A DNA stretch of 64,000 nucleotides from contig CM049316.1 in the NCBI GenBank assembly GCA_026874595.1, forward strand, positions 56,553,676-56,617,675, given 5' to 3'. Under the pieces are notes generated by a model. The model had not been told where the DNA came from, made no database searches, and was given only the letters and a program-made list of their open reading frames with translations. Of this stretch, positions 19,102-31,445 are shown piece by piece. The first letter of the stretch is position 1, and every line of letters begins with the position of its first letter. A program made the position numbers and the translations under genes. This stretch comes from Sipunculus nudus (lineage: Eukaryota > Annelida > Sipuncula > Golfingiida > Sipunculidae).

Positions 19102-22100
19102 GTTCAGTTTCATACCGTCATGCAAACCAAAGGCGGATTGGATTATCTCTTTCAGCACTTGTCACAAATGGAAATGGACGATATGTATCTTGACATGTAG
19201 GAAGGTCTCCATGATGTGAACTATCTTAATTTCTCATACTTGCAAGCGTAGCTGCCATATGTTGCATCAATGTGACAAAAATAACATACCAAATTTCAGG
19301 ACACAAATGCCCCTACCCGTTTCTGACGGCAGGGTCATATAAATATTTAGGTAATTCATTATTTCTTGCTTCCCTATTTATTTCGTTGATTATCTAGAGT
19401 TATATTTAGATGCTAAATATTATCTCATAAACCGAGTTCATCTTAAGAGCCATGGTGGCCTGGCAAATCTTTTTGGAAACAAAATAAGGTCACGAAACTT
19501 ATATTCTGCGCTCAGCTTTCTGGAAGACTTGCAAAGAGGTAATGATTTTGATCAAATGAACATTTTTTTTTTAAATATTCACTTAAGGAATTATTTATGT
19601 TTATAAAATCTGCATTGCATATTAATTGTATCAATTCTCAGTGAACCACATATTGTGCCTTCGAACACTTGATTTTATATGAAAGTTTAAGAGCCTGTTA
19701 TGGCGTCTGTTGTTGGAAATAAAATCACAACACTAGGGAACATGAAATTTCATATATCGCATCATATTGTATACTTACTACTATACATAAATTTCTTGTC
19801 ATGTCAAGAATACAAAACTGTTTATAATTAGGCGTAAAGTATTTTATTATGTTCTTAAAAAATAGGGGAATGGATTCATAGTCACACCTGCTTACAATAT
19901 AACAAAGATATGTAATTACTGACTTACAGGGATGAGGAGTAACAAACCTTTCATTATGATTTAAAAAAAATAGCGAGAGATAAGCCCAACACCTTCATAT
20001 TACACTTAATTACAGAAATTATCTGTGATATAAAATATGTCGGTGAAATGGTCTCTCTACTTTAAATAAACCACCATGGCAGGATTATATATGGTTGTAT
20101 TGGTTATTAGAAAAGTGGTCAGTTTGCTGCAATATCACAATAGCAGCACATATGGTGAAATCAGTTTTTTATTATTGTGGAAAAAGTTGGCCTTATTGTG
20201 ATTTTTAAAAAAGTGCGTCAAGAAGCATATGTTCATGAGGTGCATGGGCTGAGCTCGAAGGTTACATATGGCTTTTATCTGTCAATCTCAAAATAATCAT
20301 AAACATGTAAAAATTGTTGATCAGCAAGTTTAACTTAACAGTTGATTTAAAGCGGACAGGGTTAAATATCTAAATAAGTGGCTATCCTCTCTACGAATGC
20401 GGTTATTCATTGCAGTCGTCCCAGATCTACTTTTGTTTAAACCGCTGCTGATATCACCAGTTCCATGAATCGGACCAGCGGGATCTGGGTGCATTAACGA
20501 CGAATTAACTTTTGAGAAATATAACCTTTTTTCTAAATTTAAATAATTTTTAATCAAAATGGACAGGGATTTAAAACAAAATAGGCACACCCATTGGCGG
20601 CGAAACAGCATTTTTGCTGTTATTTATTGGTCAATGCTTACTTAAAAAAATAAAAATATATTTACTTTGCAATATTTTATTTTGCAACCAACTAACCAAT
20701 CTAGGGGGGGGGGGGGGGTCAGCTGCCTTTGAAAGTGATATTGTTATGATATGCAATAGATTAATATGCTCATTATTGATATTTATAATCCTAGTAAAAA
20801 GATAAAAAAAAACATATTATGTACCATGGATATTTTATGAATGTTATACATACTTGACAATGTTAACACAGTTTGTCATAGTTATAATTAGATGTTATAT
20901 ATTTGTATATACATTTTTATGCTACTTTTATATAACTGTATGAATAATCCATCTAAAATAAATATATAAATTTGATGATATTATATGCAAATTGTCAATG
21001 TTGTTTATATCTGTTTATACCAAACAAATTCAATATAATATATATTTTAAAGATTCATAAACGTTGATTTTTTTCCTTGCTTAAGGAGATGTATTTTGTT
21101 CTAATGTACTATGATATTATATATATATATATATATCTTATGAATCTTTCTCCCTATATAGTTTTCAGAATATGTCTTAATAATTGTCATTGAGCTGGAG
21201 CTAAAATTTTAACACCGCGGAGATAATGTTATTACGTGCAATAGATTAATATATTTATTGTATGTTTAGTATTGTTAACATTAATTGTAAAACATCTTTA
21301 TGACAGAATGAACTTCAATAGGACAGAGAGAAGAGAAAAAACATTCATGGTTATTAATTAGCTGTGGGACTCGGTTTCGGGTATTGTTTATGATTAGATG
21401 ATTAGTAGTCAGATGGAACATAGAAGCTAAACTGATGCTGAGCTGTTCATTGATTGCTTTTGTATATAATAATAGTAAAGATATGACAGAATTGACCTAT
21501 CCACCACAGCCCAAATGCTCCGCCCTTTTAACCTAATTATTATAAAACGCTCCTATACAGAAGGTCTTCCATTCCCACGGTAGCGAGAGTTGTTTACAAC
21601 ATTATATAATGACTAACAAAGGTCGATGACGTATATGAAGTCGCACTGACTGACGTCATCAACTGGTATCGCTGTTCTCCATTGTTGAATATATCGCAAT
21701 CATTGTGAACTGCCTTGTAATATTTTGGATTATTTGACTAATACGAATTACGTGCCAGATAAGGCATTATTATATACTCGGTAGTATAAGGGATTGCTCC
21801 TGCAACATATGGCCTAGAACTTAAATGCTGTCTCCTTTGTATAAAAAAATATCCTGGAAAACATGCCGACATGGGTACTGGTACAATCTACACGTGTTCT
21901 GTTTGGCAGAGCTCTGCCAAATTATGCAAATTTTGTTTTTGTCAGGTCAATTGCAGATTAATGGATGTTAAATATGTGTATAAATGTGGAAGTGCGTTTA
22001 TACAAGCACAGATATGAATACAATGGAAAATTATTTTGAGAATTCATTGTGTCTGTTCGAACTGACAGTGAGTTCAGTACACGAGTGTAGGAAGGTAGAA

Positions 22101-22660
22101 ATAATATCTGGTTATTGGATCAACTTGTCTCAGTAACAAAGGCGAATAAATTTAAGATTGTCGCTAGAAATAATTATATGGCATCAGCTAGGGAAAATCA
22201 GAAATATTTTGGTAGACATACAGGAGGGCTCACACCATATTTGGCTGTATAACAAGGTGTGACGTCACAGCAGGTCTTGAGCGAAGCCGAACCTATAGGA
22301 ATAAATTATATTTTCATATTTGTGTTGGTTGCTCATACGAAGCAGCATACATGTGATGTTTGATTCTGGGCATTGAGTTGGTTGTTTATACAAAGCAAAA
22401 TACCTGTAGTGTTTAATTTTGAGCATTTAGTTGGTTGTTTAAAACATGAACCGGGAGGTGTTCTATTACGTTGAATGTTGTGTTTGACTGTTTGGTAAAG
22501 AATCTTTAGTGATACTTGTATTTCTTCATTTGCTTTTTTTCTGGTGTTCTGTATGCAAGAGAGTAGATATCTGGTATTAAGCAAACCTGATCAAAACTTT
22601 TCTAATAGACGCCCCCCCCCCCCCCCGCCTCTATTTTTTTCTCTCTTATCTAATTCTTAA
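19102..22660. other. Downstream AT-rich sequence, no gene recognised
   Basis: The first few hundred bases are probably the 3' UTR of the NLR. The rest holds a poly-G run (20704-20718), a short (TA)n at 21117-21134 and a poly-C run (22612-22626). A short word at 20405-20450 ('cagtcgtcccagatct', 'aaccgctgct') recurs at 62312-62346, so part of this is a dispersed repeat. No coding signal was found. Confidence 0.55.
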
Positions 22661-22669
22661 TTAAATATG

Positions 22670-23025
22670 TACATCTGCAGAGTTCCATTACGGTTTGGGA
22701 CTACGTGGAGGGGCGGTAGCAATCGCTTCCTATCAGGTTATTTTTGTATCCTCCTGTCACCCAGGCCCGGTGTCTACCGCACCTGCGGGTCTTTGGTGTG
22801 TAATCATCCCAAAGTTGAGTCATAACACCGAGGAACTCCCAAAGACGCACTCTTTTGTGAGTGATGCACGGCTGTGGGGCACAGCCATCCCATAAAGCCT
22901 GCAGAGCGCTTTCCCTGGGTGGGGGTCGACCTTGAAAGTCTCACTGGCTCGGCTGAGATTTGAACTCACGACCTCCCGGTTTTGAGTCCTGTACTCAACC
23001 TCTGAGCCACAGGAGCCGGTCTTAG
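22670..23025 (-). mobile_element. tRNA-derived SINE
   Basis: Read on the - strand, the first 75 bases (about 23020 to 22945) look like a tRNA: a GGCTC... start, an A-box-like TGGCTCAGAGG, a B-box-like AGTTCAAATCT and a closing GAGCC. About 270 bp of non-tRNA body follow. The tRNA part has an irregular anticodon arm and continues into unrelated sequence, so I call it a SINE and not a tRNA gene. Confidence 0.7.
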
Positions 23026-23379
23026 AAGCCCTTTCTATTGTGATTATAACACCATATGGGCTCCGAAAGGGGTATTAGCATGCTGCCTTAGTCCCGTCAT
23101 CACAAAAAGCCACAATGATACAAGCCTGGCAATTATCCTAGAACAGATAATGTACTGGCATTGGTGACAGCTTTGCAGTATAGGGTACACATGCTAGCAT
23201 ATCCTTTATCTACCTAATAAAAATATTTTTAACTAGAATACGGGAACATGTAATAGCGACTACATGTATCCGCCGAAATCAGAGTGGTATGGATGAAGTG
23301 AGAATGGATTGAGTGGTCAGAGGAAATAGAGTGAGATGTGTTGCATTATTGTTGGGGTGGGAAAGGCGACAATTAGGGT

Positions 23380-24310
23380 AAGGGTTAGGCCGATATGTCA
23401 AACCAGTCCTGAGATATTAGCATGGATGTCTGCCATGTAAACATGATCGTAGGTGGCGCTATCTGTCATTTAAACGAGAAAGTTATCAAAGATTTATACA
23501 CAACGAAAATTTCAGGTGGATAAGTCAAACAAATGCAGAGATATGAGTTTTTTTCCCCAAGGGAAAAGAACAGGTTGGCATCATGCAAAAATGGTTGAAG
23601 GTTGGGCCACCAAACAATAAGCTGCAGAGCTTTGTAAGATATATACTCATGTAAAATTCCCGGCCGAGATGTCTATATGACCAGTCCTGAGATATTAGCA
23701 TGGATGCCTGCCTTGTAAACGTATTAAAAGGTGGCACCACCTGCCGGCTCAACGAAAAATCTATCCAAGATGTATACACATGCAATTTTTAAGGCGGATA
23801 AGTCAAACCAGAGCCGAGATATGAGTGATTTTTACCCTAGGAAAACAGATGACACCATGCAAAAATAGTTGCAGATGACGCTACCAGTTTTATGTATGAT
23901 AAAGGGCTATGTAAGATCTGTTCACATGCAAATTTCAGGCCAGTCAAATCAGTCTTGATATATTAGCATGGGTGTTTTCAGCGAAAACGTGATTGTAGGT
24001 GGCGCCACCTGTCATATAAACGAGAAATCTATCCATGATGTCTATATGTGCAAAGTTTCCGGGGGAATAAGTATAACCACTGTAGAGATATGAGTGATTT
24101 TAACCCAAGGAAGACGAACAGATGGACGCTTTGCAAAAACAGTTGTAGATGCCGCCACCAGCTATCCAAAAACTATGGTAGTGCACAATTTTCAGCCCTA
24201 TTGGTCAAACGAGCTTATAAGATATGTGGGTTTATGTGTGAAACAGACGCACAGATTGACGCTCTTAAGACAGGGGAGGTCATCAGTCATACTTATGCAA
24301 GTTACCGTGT
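23380..24310 (+). repeat. Tandem modules related to the gag-inserted repeat
   Basis: At least four units carry 'cctgagatattagcatgg', 'aggtggcgc(c/t)a(c/t)c' and 'aaacgagaaa..tatc', with a spacing of about 270 bp. The words and their order resemble modules inside 5526-6500, but the sequences are well diverged. Confidence 0.6.
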
Positions 24311-24720
24311 GCACATAATGACATTTCATGACTATCATCAATAATAAGTGCAAATATCAGATGTGTGAATAAAAAAAATATGTTGGTCAAGGTCCATGTC
24401 CTTCGACATGGTGACATATTCTATGGTTAGCTTCATATTCGCCGGGTAAAAGTCTCGCGACTTTGACTTTTTCAGTGTTTCTCGATGATTCAATTTTAGC
24501 GATCACAACATGTAGTAAACTTCATAGAATATATTCTTTATTGCATGAAATATGTAATACATTCGCAAAAATCTTTACAATTTGTGTAGGATCTAGGGAA
24601 AATCGAGCGAGTGGAAATTCTTGTTCATTTTAGGCAGATAATGTTAAATATCTTAGATTATTCATAATATCAACATTTGACTTATGGATAACATAAAAGA
24701 TGCGCCCATATAAATAATGT
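24310..24720 (+). repeat. Dispersed repeat, copy 1
   Basis: It shares long, mismatched similarity with 51925-52330. Common words are 'tcagatgt.tgaataa', 'ggtcaaggt.catgtcctt' and 'tatggtgacat', and both end in 'gaaatat.taatacattcg'. It is non-coding. Confidence 0.6.
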
Positions 24721-27400
24721 CAACACTTTGCCTTGCGACCTTACAAGTACAGAAATATATACAAGATGTTGAGGCAGAGTATAAAATAATTTTAACCTGT
24801 TTAGTGGGGCCATTTTATTCACGATGGATAAATTTTCGCGATGAAGTCCATTTCTCGAATATTGCTAATTTTAAACCCTCGCGAACAAAATCCGACCACA
24901 GTATTATCTCACACTTGACAACCCAAAGGTACCTGCTCGTCGACACAATGTCTCTTAGGCACTTGGTAGACAGTACGGCGATAGGATGAAAAGACTAGGC
25001 CATTTGATGCAATGGTTAAAACTTTTAACTCATCACACTAACAGAGCCATCAAACTTGCTCTTGCCGTGTCACATCGATTAGAACGTACTACCACCTCGC
25101 GGCAAATGATATAACTACCGGAACATTATGGCCCTCTGGCCGACTAATTCATCGACTTGTGAGGTCCACCGGTCATGGGACGGTCAGCGCCACATATCAC
25201 CGTCTTGCTGAACTTATGTCTTTTCCAGAGACGTCAGCAGTAATTGGCGGTCTTTCCCAGATATAAAAAAAAAACAGCATGGTTCATTCAGTCATCGCCT
25301 ATTGCGGGCTTTTAGTTGGCTACTAAAATCCCATTTAAACAGTCTTAACATTTGTAAGCCCTCGCATATGTTGAGATTCATGTTACCGTTTATCAGACCA
25401 TCGCTGTTCAAAAATGGTCTATATAAACAAAATGTAGCAAAACTCGGGCTCAGGCCAGTCAGCGTGAGATATTCAAGTTTACACGCGACGAACGCAGTCA
25501 AAATGTAATATATGTACCCGCTGGCTGAAACAATCACAACCTATCGTTACAAAATCGTTGCAGTATAGTGTCTACAACACACTTACATTAGGCCCATTGG
25601 CCGTAATGTTCGTCCAGCAGAGATATATCACGCGACATGAAGGTCCATGTATGGACTACCTGAATACATGATATTGGTGCGAATTTTACCAAGCGCATCG
25701 AGCTGCCTATTGCCTGTTGGACCGCTGTTGGCGTTTTCATATCAACGATGCAGTTCATACAAGGCGTGACGGCCTGATATGCAAATACGGGGAATTGTCA
25801 TGTCCTCAAAGAGTCTAGCCACCAAGGGTGACTATAAAATATTAGATACATCTGAGAGTACATTTTTGAAACAGTCATCCGTTAACGGTGTCAGACGTTT
25901 CGTCGCTGCCGGCGGCTAAAAAGAGCCTTGTGTCGCCCTAAAATGCCAATATCAAGGATTCACCTAGCTACAGGACTGTATACATAACGCAAACAATGCT
26001 ATTTGTTCTTTCTTGTTTGTGTTACAGCTCCTAAGGTGGAGAGTTCACCCTCTAAAGCTTAGTCAGAGTGGTTCAGACCATGATGTTCGACGTTCAGTGA
26101 GAAGACATGCTACAACCCCTACATATTACGCATAATACAGTTGTGTTGACCCAGTTGAGATATAAATTGTAACTTAAATGTTCAGAATGTATGAAAATAT
26201 TGGCACTTAATTACTCTCAAGTAAACCAGACAATGGCTGCCTCCATCGGCTCTTGTTTACAGCCTGGCAAGACTTGCTTGGAAGGCTAAGGAGGGTGTAT
26301 CCATGGGCGATTTATGAGGGAACCACCATATTTGGGTGTTTTTAGGTAATTTGCATAGATCCCCCTGTTAATTCGCATGTGATTCCCTTTTTGGGTTGTG
26401 GTCCAATAAGAGGGGAAACTCTCACCAACAGGTGTTCGGACTCCATTCCTGAATTGAGTCTGAATGTTCGGGCGAGGATTCAACCTACGGACTTCAAAGG
26501 GCTTTGTGATAAGAGCTGGGTTATGTCTATCAGTACATGGAGTCACATTTTATTTCAGACATTTTAGTAGCAAATGTAGCCTAAATACTGAAGCTCAGGA
26601 AGGCTATAGGATGTTGAAATGCAGATTATAAGCTTGCGGGGCCCTTCTGTTTGGCCGTTTCTTATTTAATCTGCACACTGTCATTGAATATACGAGGATA
26701 CGTAAAGTGGAGGGTCGACATGCGTAATTTAATCAGAAACTTTTTTTGCAAATGACAAGTTTGATATTTAGTAATAATGTAAATCACTGCCACACTTAAA
26801 CATGATTTCGCATTTTTATATTCACAAAAACTATATTTTCTGGTAGATTACTTTCACCATTATCGAGCAGAATAAACCATGACTCCAATGCGCGATAATA
26901 AAGGACAACTATAATGACCTAAAATACAACTTTCTAAAGAATACCATATAAAAATAAAACGGTGACTTTAAACTTAAATTTCTTCAATTATCTAAAGACA
27001 GGAACCTTCAAAGCAAAGTCTCAAATTTATACAACATTATATATAAATACTTCAATTCATTCTCCTGTCAAAAAAAAATATTCCCAACATGTAATCAGTA
27101 ACGAATTGATTTTCCGTGCAATGTTACAAACGTAAATTATAATGTCAATTCTTTTTAATGTACTTGTATCCTGTAAAAGAAACCTGTGAACGTCTGCCAG
27201 CTATTTCCAAATTCGTGTCATCAAACATGTCGTGTGCTTTATGTAAGAACAATGACCCTGATTGGTTTCCTGTGAATGGAGGATAGCCTATCGACCTTGA
27301 CATCTACACTTTCAGCAAACACAATTGTTGGTTCTGTAATTCATAGAAATCGGTTTTCATTACACTAATTACAATACACGTTGAAGTTCTTAAATAATTC
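24720..27400. other. No gene recognised; possible SINE fragment
   Basis: Mixed-composition sequence with many short frames and no family I know. On the - strand, about 26530-26470 contains a B-box-like GGTTGAATCCTCG word with flanks resembling a tRNA-derived head, so a SINE fragment is possible but weakly supported. Confidence 0.4.
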
Positions 27401-27915
27401 TTAAAGGGGCCAAATCACCTATAAAGCATGTTGAGTTAACACGCAAAAATAGCTTCTTCCCTTTAAAATTAGTCTGTACCTGTCAAAATATTGCCTTGAA
27501 ACCGTTTGCTTACTCCTGTAAACAAGTGTTAAAAACAGTGGACCGGGCGCGATCGTAGGTGTCAACTTAAACACCGTGCGTGGGGCCGTAAGCAGCACGG
27601 GGCCACAACACGTGTCAACCAAGAGATGCTATAACTGACTTGGCCAAAAAATATATAATACATGTTCCTGAAGGCCAAAGCAGCGCGAATTGCCCCTCTT
27701 AATCGGACTTCCGGTCAACAGAAGTTATGGTAAACAGGCACACGTGGACTGAGTTTACCAACACGCAGAGCCATAGCAAGGAGTTAAACAGCCGTATGCG
27801 AGGAAATGAGACTGTGTGCTGGGATGGTTTTGCTGGGAAACTTTTGTTTAAAGCAAAACTTACCTGATAGTATGAAAGAATAGGCATACTATTGCTCCTG
27901 AATATGTCCCTTTAA
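27401..27915. mobile_element. TTAA-flanked MITE
   Basis: The left end TTAAAGGGGCC and right end GTCCCTTTAA form inverted ends around about 507 bp, with TTAA at both outer edges as a possible target duplication. The inside has no coding potential. TTAA duplications are typical of piggyBac-type insertion, though the inner end sequence is too short to assign a family. Confidence 0.5.
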
Positions 27916-27932
27916 TACACAGCATCGCAAAT

Positions 27933-27993
<61 letters not shown>

Positions 27994-29567
27994 TTTTCTT
28001 TAGTCTGCTAGACTCGAAATTTCTGGACTTTTGCGTGAAAGATATGTCCGCCGTTTTTGTGGTATGATAAATATTTACGCATATTTTAAATATGTAAATG
28101 TACATCATGAGACAGAGACAGTAATGCTCAACATTTATTCATATATTGTGTTATATTATTGTTTTATTAATATGTTTTAACGGATCATTTGAATTTAAAA
28201 CATGTAATGGTTGGTTGACACAATCAATGGAATCAGATACGCGTTGATGGCTTCAATCGAGAAAATGTTTCTTTTTTTCACGATGCAGGGTTGTAAATAC
28301 CGTAACAAGAGTGATGACCTGGAAACATAAATCTATAGTTTTGGCAGTGTAGTCCCCATCCCGATGCACACGTATGTTCCTTAATCACCTAACGCTTTTA
28401 TCAATGATCTTGATGATACTCCTGAGAAAAACAGTAAAAGCTATACGGGTCACATTAAAATAGATTTATTGAAAACATTGGAAACAAATACAAAAAAGCA
28501 AAGCCAAGACCTCTTGTATCTTGCCTCATAAATCAATAGTCATGGCAGTAAAGTGCTTAGACATATGCTTCTTAATTTCTTGATGTTGTTATCAACAATC
28601 TAAATTACACGCCCGAAGACTCGGCAAGCCCTAACTATACTTGGTCACATTTAATAGATATACTGAACGCAGCATGTGTACAAGTATAGGAACTTGGGCC
28701 TTTATTTTAACCATACACGAGTATTTGATCACTAACTAACACTCTGCAATGAAGCATAACTCAGCGACCACCAGTGGCGGAGAACACAACAGTTGGTGAG
28801 ATCATGGACTGTGACCGGTGTAGATAAGACATCTGACCACACGTAGTTTATTACGCTATCCATAATCAAAACTTTTTGAACTACGTGATATTCGCTCACA
28901 TGAAGAAAGCCCCCTTCCGTTCGATGATAAGTTCCCCGATCGATAACTTGTAAATTTGGACAGAATATGATCCTACTACAAACATCCAAAATTTATGTGG
29001 CATTTAAGGAAATTAAAAAGAACATTGCAACATGCTCCGCAAAATAATATTTTTCTTGTATTTCCGGGAGACTCTGATCGTCGCACCATCATGTTTTGTA
29101 ACTGCGTGAAACAAACACGTCGTTACGTGCTGCATCCTAGACAAACGCGTCAAAACTTGGGACTCCTTGAATACATGGACACAACACATGCTTATTAATT
29201 TTAACACAATAGGTTGACGTAATAGGGGTGAAAACAAAATGTTTCAATCTCATAAAGGGCCAAATTAGAGCGACATTGTATCGCCCAGCAAGGTCCTTCG
29301 AATTGTGTCCATCTACAAAGAAATCACACGGGAACGTTCAAGGTACACGCACAGTGTTCAAGCAAATATCTTTTTCTCTGTCCCAGGACGACCTCACATT
29401 TTGGCAGTTCATGATCGTTTAATTCATGTTTACACATGATGACAAAATATTATACCAAGATAATTAATACCGATCAAGGGAACTACATGGTTACAGTTAT
29501 ACGTGTCATCCTCATGGAGCCAGGTATGCTGACTGTTGTTCAGATTTCATAGTTCGACAATAAGAAA
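27916..29567. other. No gene recognised; (TA)n tract
   Basis: It contains a (TA)n tract at 27937-27991. Between about 28310 and 28680 two diverged units of roughly 190 bp share words such as 'ctatagttttggcagt/atagtcatggcagt' and 'ggtcacatt'. The final 100 bp would include the 5' UTR and promoter of the NXPE-like gene; no TATA box is obvious. Confidence 0.5.
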
Positions 29568-31199
29568 ATGGGCGATTCCGGAAAATCACTCTACAACAAC
29601 TATATCAGTTGTCTTGGCAGGAAAACAAATAAAGTAGCCAGTGGTAAAAGCACAAAGCTTATTTTCGCTTTTATTGTCATTTCAATAAGTTTTGTTTATA
29701 TTTATCTTAATTATTTTCAAGGGGCATTTCATCTTGAGTTTTACATTTCTCAGATTAAACTTTTTCCTCCATTTACCGGTTCTAAGGACCTGACGCAAAA
29801 GATTGTGGATTTCAAAAATGTCTTCGGTGATCAAATGTGTGCTCCACCTGACGGACAAAACGAGTTACGTCAGTTACGGCATTATTGGTCCTGGTACTTC
29901 AACAAAACTGGGAATGTAATGAAAATTCCATATAATACCAGCAATTTAGGTTTTAAGTATGATATTGATGGTATATCATCGCTAGGAACAGACCAATTAT
30001 TTTTGCTCTTGAACTTAAGGGAATCGTACCAAGAAAATGCAACTTTTGGTGGTGCCAGTTTCAGGGCGACAGTGACATCGCAGAGCAAAGGCGCCAAACA
30101 CCTCAAGATGTGTCACGTGACTGATTATTTCACAGGAAGTTATCATATCTGCTGCCCTCTTATGCCTGGCGCGTGCAACATTATAGAAGTGTTGCTCATG
30201 TATACAAATTTCGAAGCCTATTCCGATAATCTGCATACTTCGCCACTGCTAAGAAAACTATGGTCCATTGATCACTGTTCCAAAAACAAGATACCGTCAG
30301 TTTCCAAATATAATTCAATATACGTAGATAATAGCAGTACTACGAATGTTGACAAGCACAACAACGCAGTGTCTAAATCAAACATCTATGAAAATGAAAG
30401 AGAGGACGGAAATATCACAGGTTATCAAATATGCAGCAATGCTCCAAATGCGGACAATCCGGGTCACTGGGTACAAATATCAGGGCAGTGGAGGTGGTTA
30501 CATGACCAAAATGGAAGTTGTCTCATGAAAATGATTTCCTCTCAAAATCTTACCAAGTGTCTTATGGGTATGACGTCACTGAACTTGTTCGGGGCATCGC
30601 ACATGCGCTATAATTTTGATTATCTTGTAGCTCATCTGCCAGGAACATGGCCAAAACTTGATCGAAAACACGGGAGCACGAAATTTGGTCACGTAAACTT
30701 TCATAGTGTACACTACGCCCAAGACTTAGCAAAAGTGTTACGTGAAATGCAGACAAGTTATAAAGGGAAAAACATCACCAACTCCGATGTTGTTGTCATA
30801 CAAACAGGTGCCTGGGATATTGCATTTAAGAAATTTTCAGATTTCTTGCTAAAAAAGCTGCCAATGGCTTTACGCAGCTTGGCGAATCTGCGTAAAGCAT
30901 TGGTTAAAGCTCGCATTGTGTGGGTAAATGTTATAGCCTATCCGCAAAACAAGCATCATAATCGTGGCAAAAGAAACAATTTCTCGATTGCATCCATGAA
31001 CGCGTATCTAAGGCCTTTAATGAAGAAGTTGGGTGTGGTTTACTCCGATGTTTTTCAGGTTACGATGCCACGGAACTTTGACACGGTGTTAGGTACTCAT
31101 TACATATGTCCAAACACAATCACAAATCCGGAGGTAGGCTACGTGGGTCTACATGCCCTTCATTTAACATTCGGACAACTTTGTCGGCACTACCTATGA
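29568..31199 (+). CDS. NXPE-like type II membrane protein with PC-esterase domain, intronless
   Basis: 543 residues in one exon; the ATG has A at -3 and G at +4. A short basic N-terminus precedes one membrane helix (residues 31-50), so the rest should face the Golgi lumen or the outside. Residues about 160-215 resemble the Ig-like domain of NXPE proteins (GGASFRATVTS, then VTDYFTGSYHICCPLMPG). The C-terminal third is a PC-esterase (SGNH-like) domain: GASHMR at 342-347 takes the nucleophile position and VVVIQTGAWD lies at 408-417. NxS/T sites (for example 112, 123, 157, 282, 327, 402) fit secretion. Vertebrate NXPE1 is reported to act in sialic acid O-acetylation; the role here is unknown. Near the C-terminus the expected D-x-x-H is not clear (GLHALH at 527-532), so activity is uncertain. 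Confidence 0.8.
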   Translation: MGDSGKSLYNNYISCLGRKTNKVASGKSTKLIFAFIVISISFVYIYLNYFQGAFHLEFYISQIKLFPPFTGSKDLTQKIVDFKNVFGDQMCAPPDGQNELRQLRHYWSWYFNKTGNVMKIPYNTSNLGFKYDIDGISSLGTDQLFLLLNLRESYQENATFGGASFRATVTSQSKGAKHLKMCHVTDYFTGSYHICCPLMPGACNIIEVLLMYTNFEAYSDNLHTSPLLRKLWSIDHCSKNKIPSVSKYNSIYVDNSSTTNVDKHNNAVSKSNIYENEREDGNITGYQICSNAPNADNPGHWVQISGQWRWLHDQNGSCLMKMISSQNLTKCLMGMTSLNLFGASHMRYNFDYLVAHLPGTWPKLDRKHGSTKFGHVNFHSVHYAQDLAKVLREMQTSYKGKNITNSDVVVIQTGAWDIAFKKFSDFLLKKLPMALRSLANLRKALVKARIVWVNVIAYPQNKHHNRGKRNNFSIASMNAYLRPLMKKLGVVYSDVFQVTMPRNFDTVLGTHYICPNTITNPEVGYVGLHALHLTFGQLCRHYL

Positions 31200-31445
31200 A
31201 ATTTTTATTAAATATATACTCTATATATTCTACATGAATTGTACAACTAGTTATAATTACAAAAGCAAGACACACTTCATTGATCAGATCGTGGCGTTCG
31301 GTAATGTGATTGGGTCTAGGGAACCGTAGGATCCGGAGAAAACAACCGACCTTAGACGAACAATTACGACCCATTCCCTTAGCTTCGCCGGGGATCGAAC
31401 TTTGGTCGCCAGTGGAGAATGTTAAGCGTTTTGCCAATCAACCCC
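31195..31445 (-). mobile_element. tRNA-derived SINE, family 2 copy 1
   Basis: On the - strand the head (about 31440-31365) has an A-box-like GATTGGCAAAACGCTTAAC and a B-box AGTTCGATCCCCGGC. The body ends in 'aactagttgtacaattcatgta'-like sequence shared with the copy at 50437-50645. Its tail reaches the stop codon of the NXPE-like gene and so lies in that gene's 3' UTR. Confidence 0.65.

Noticed and set aside
22945-23020. tRNA gene on the - strand
   Set aside because: A- and B-box-like words are present, but the anticodon arm is irregular and the sequence runs into a SINE-type body. A SINE explains it better.
27860-28108. 82-codon - frame with Ile-Tyr repeats
   Set aside because: It is a translation of the (TA)n tract.
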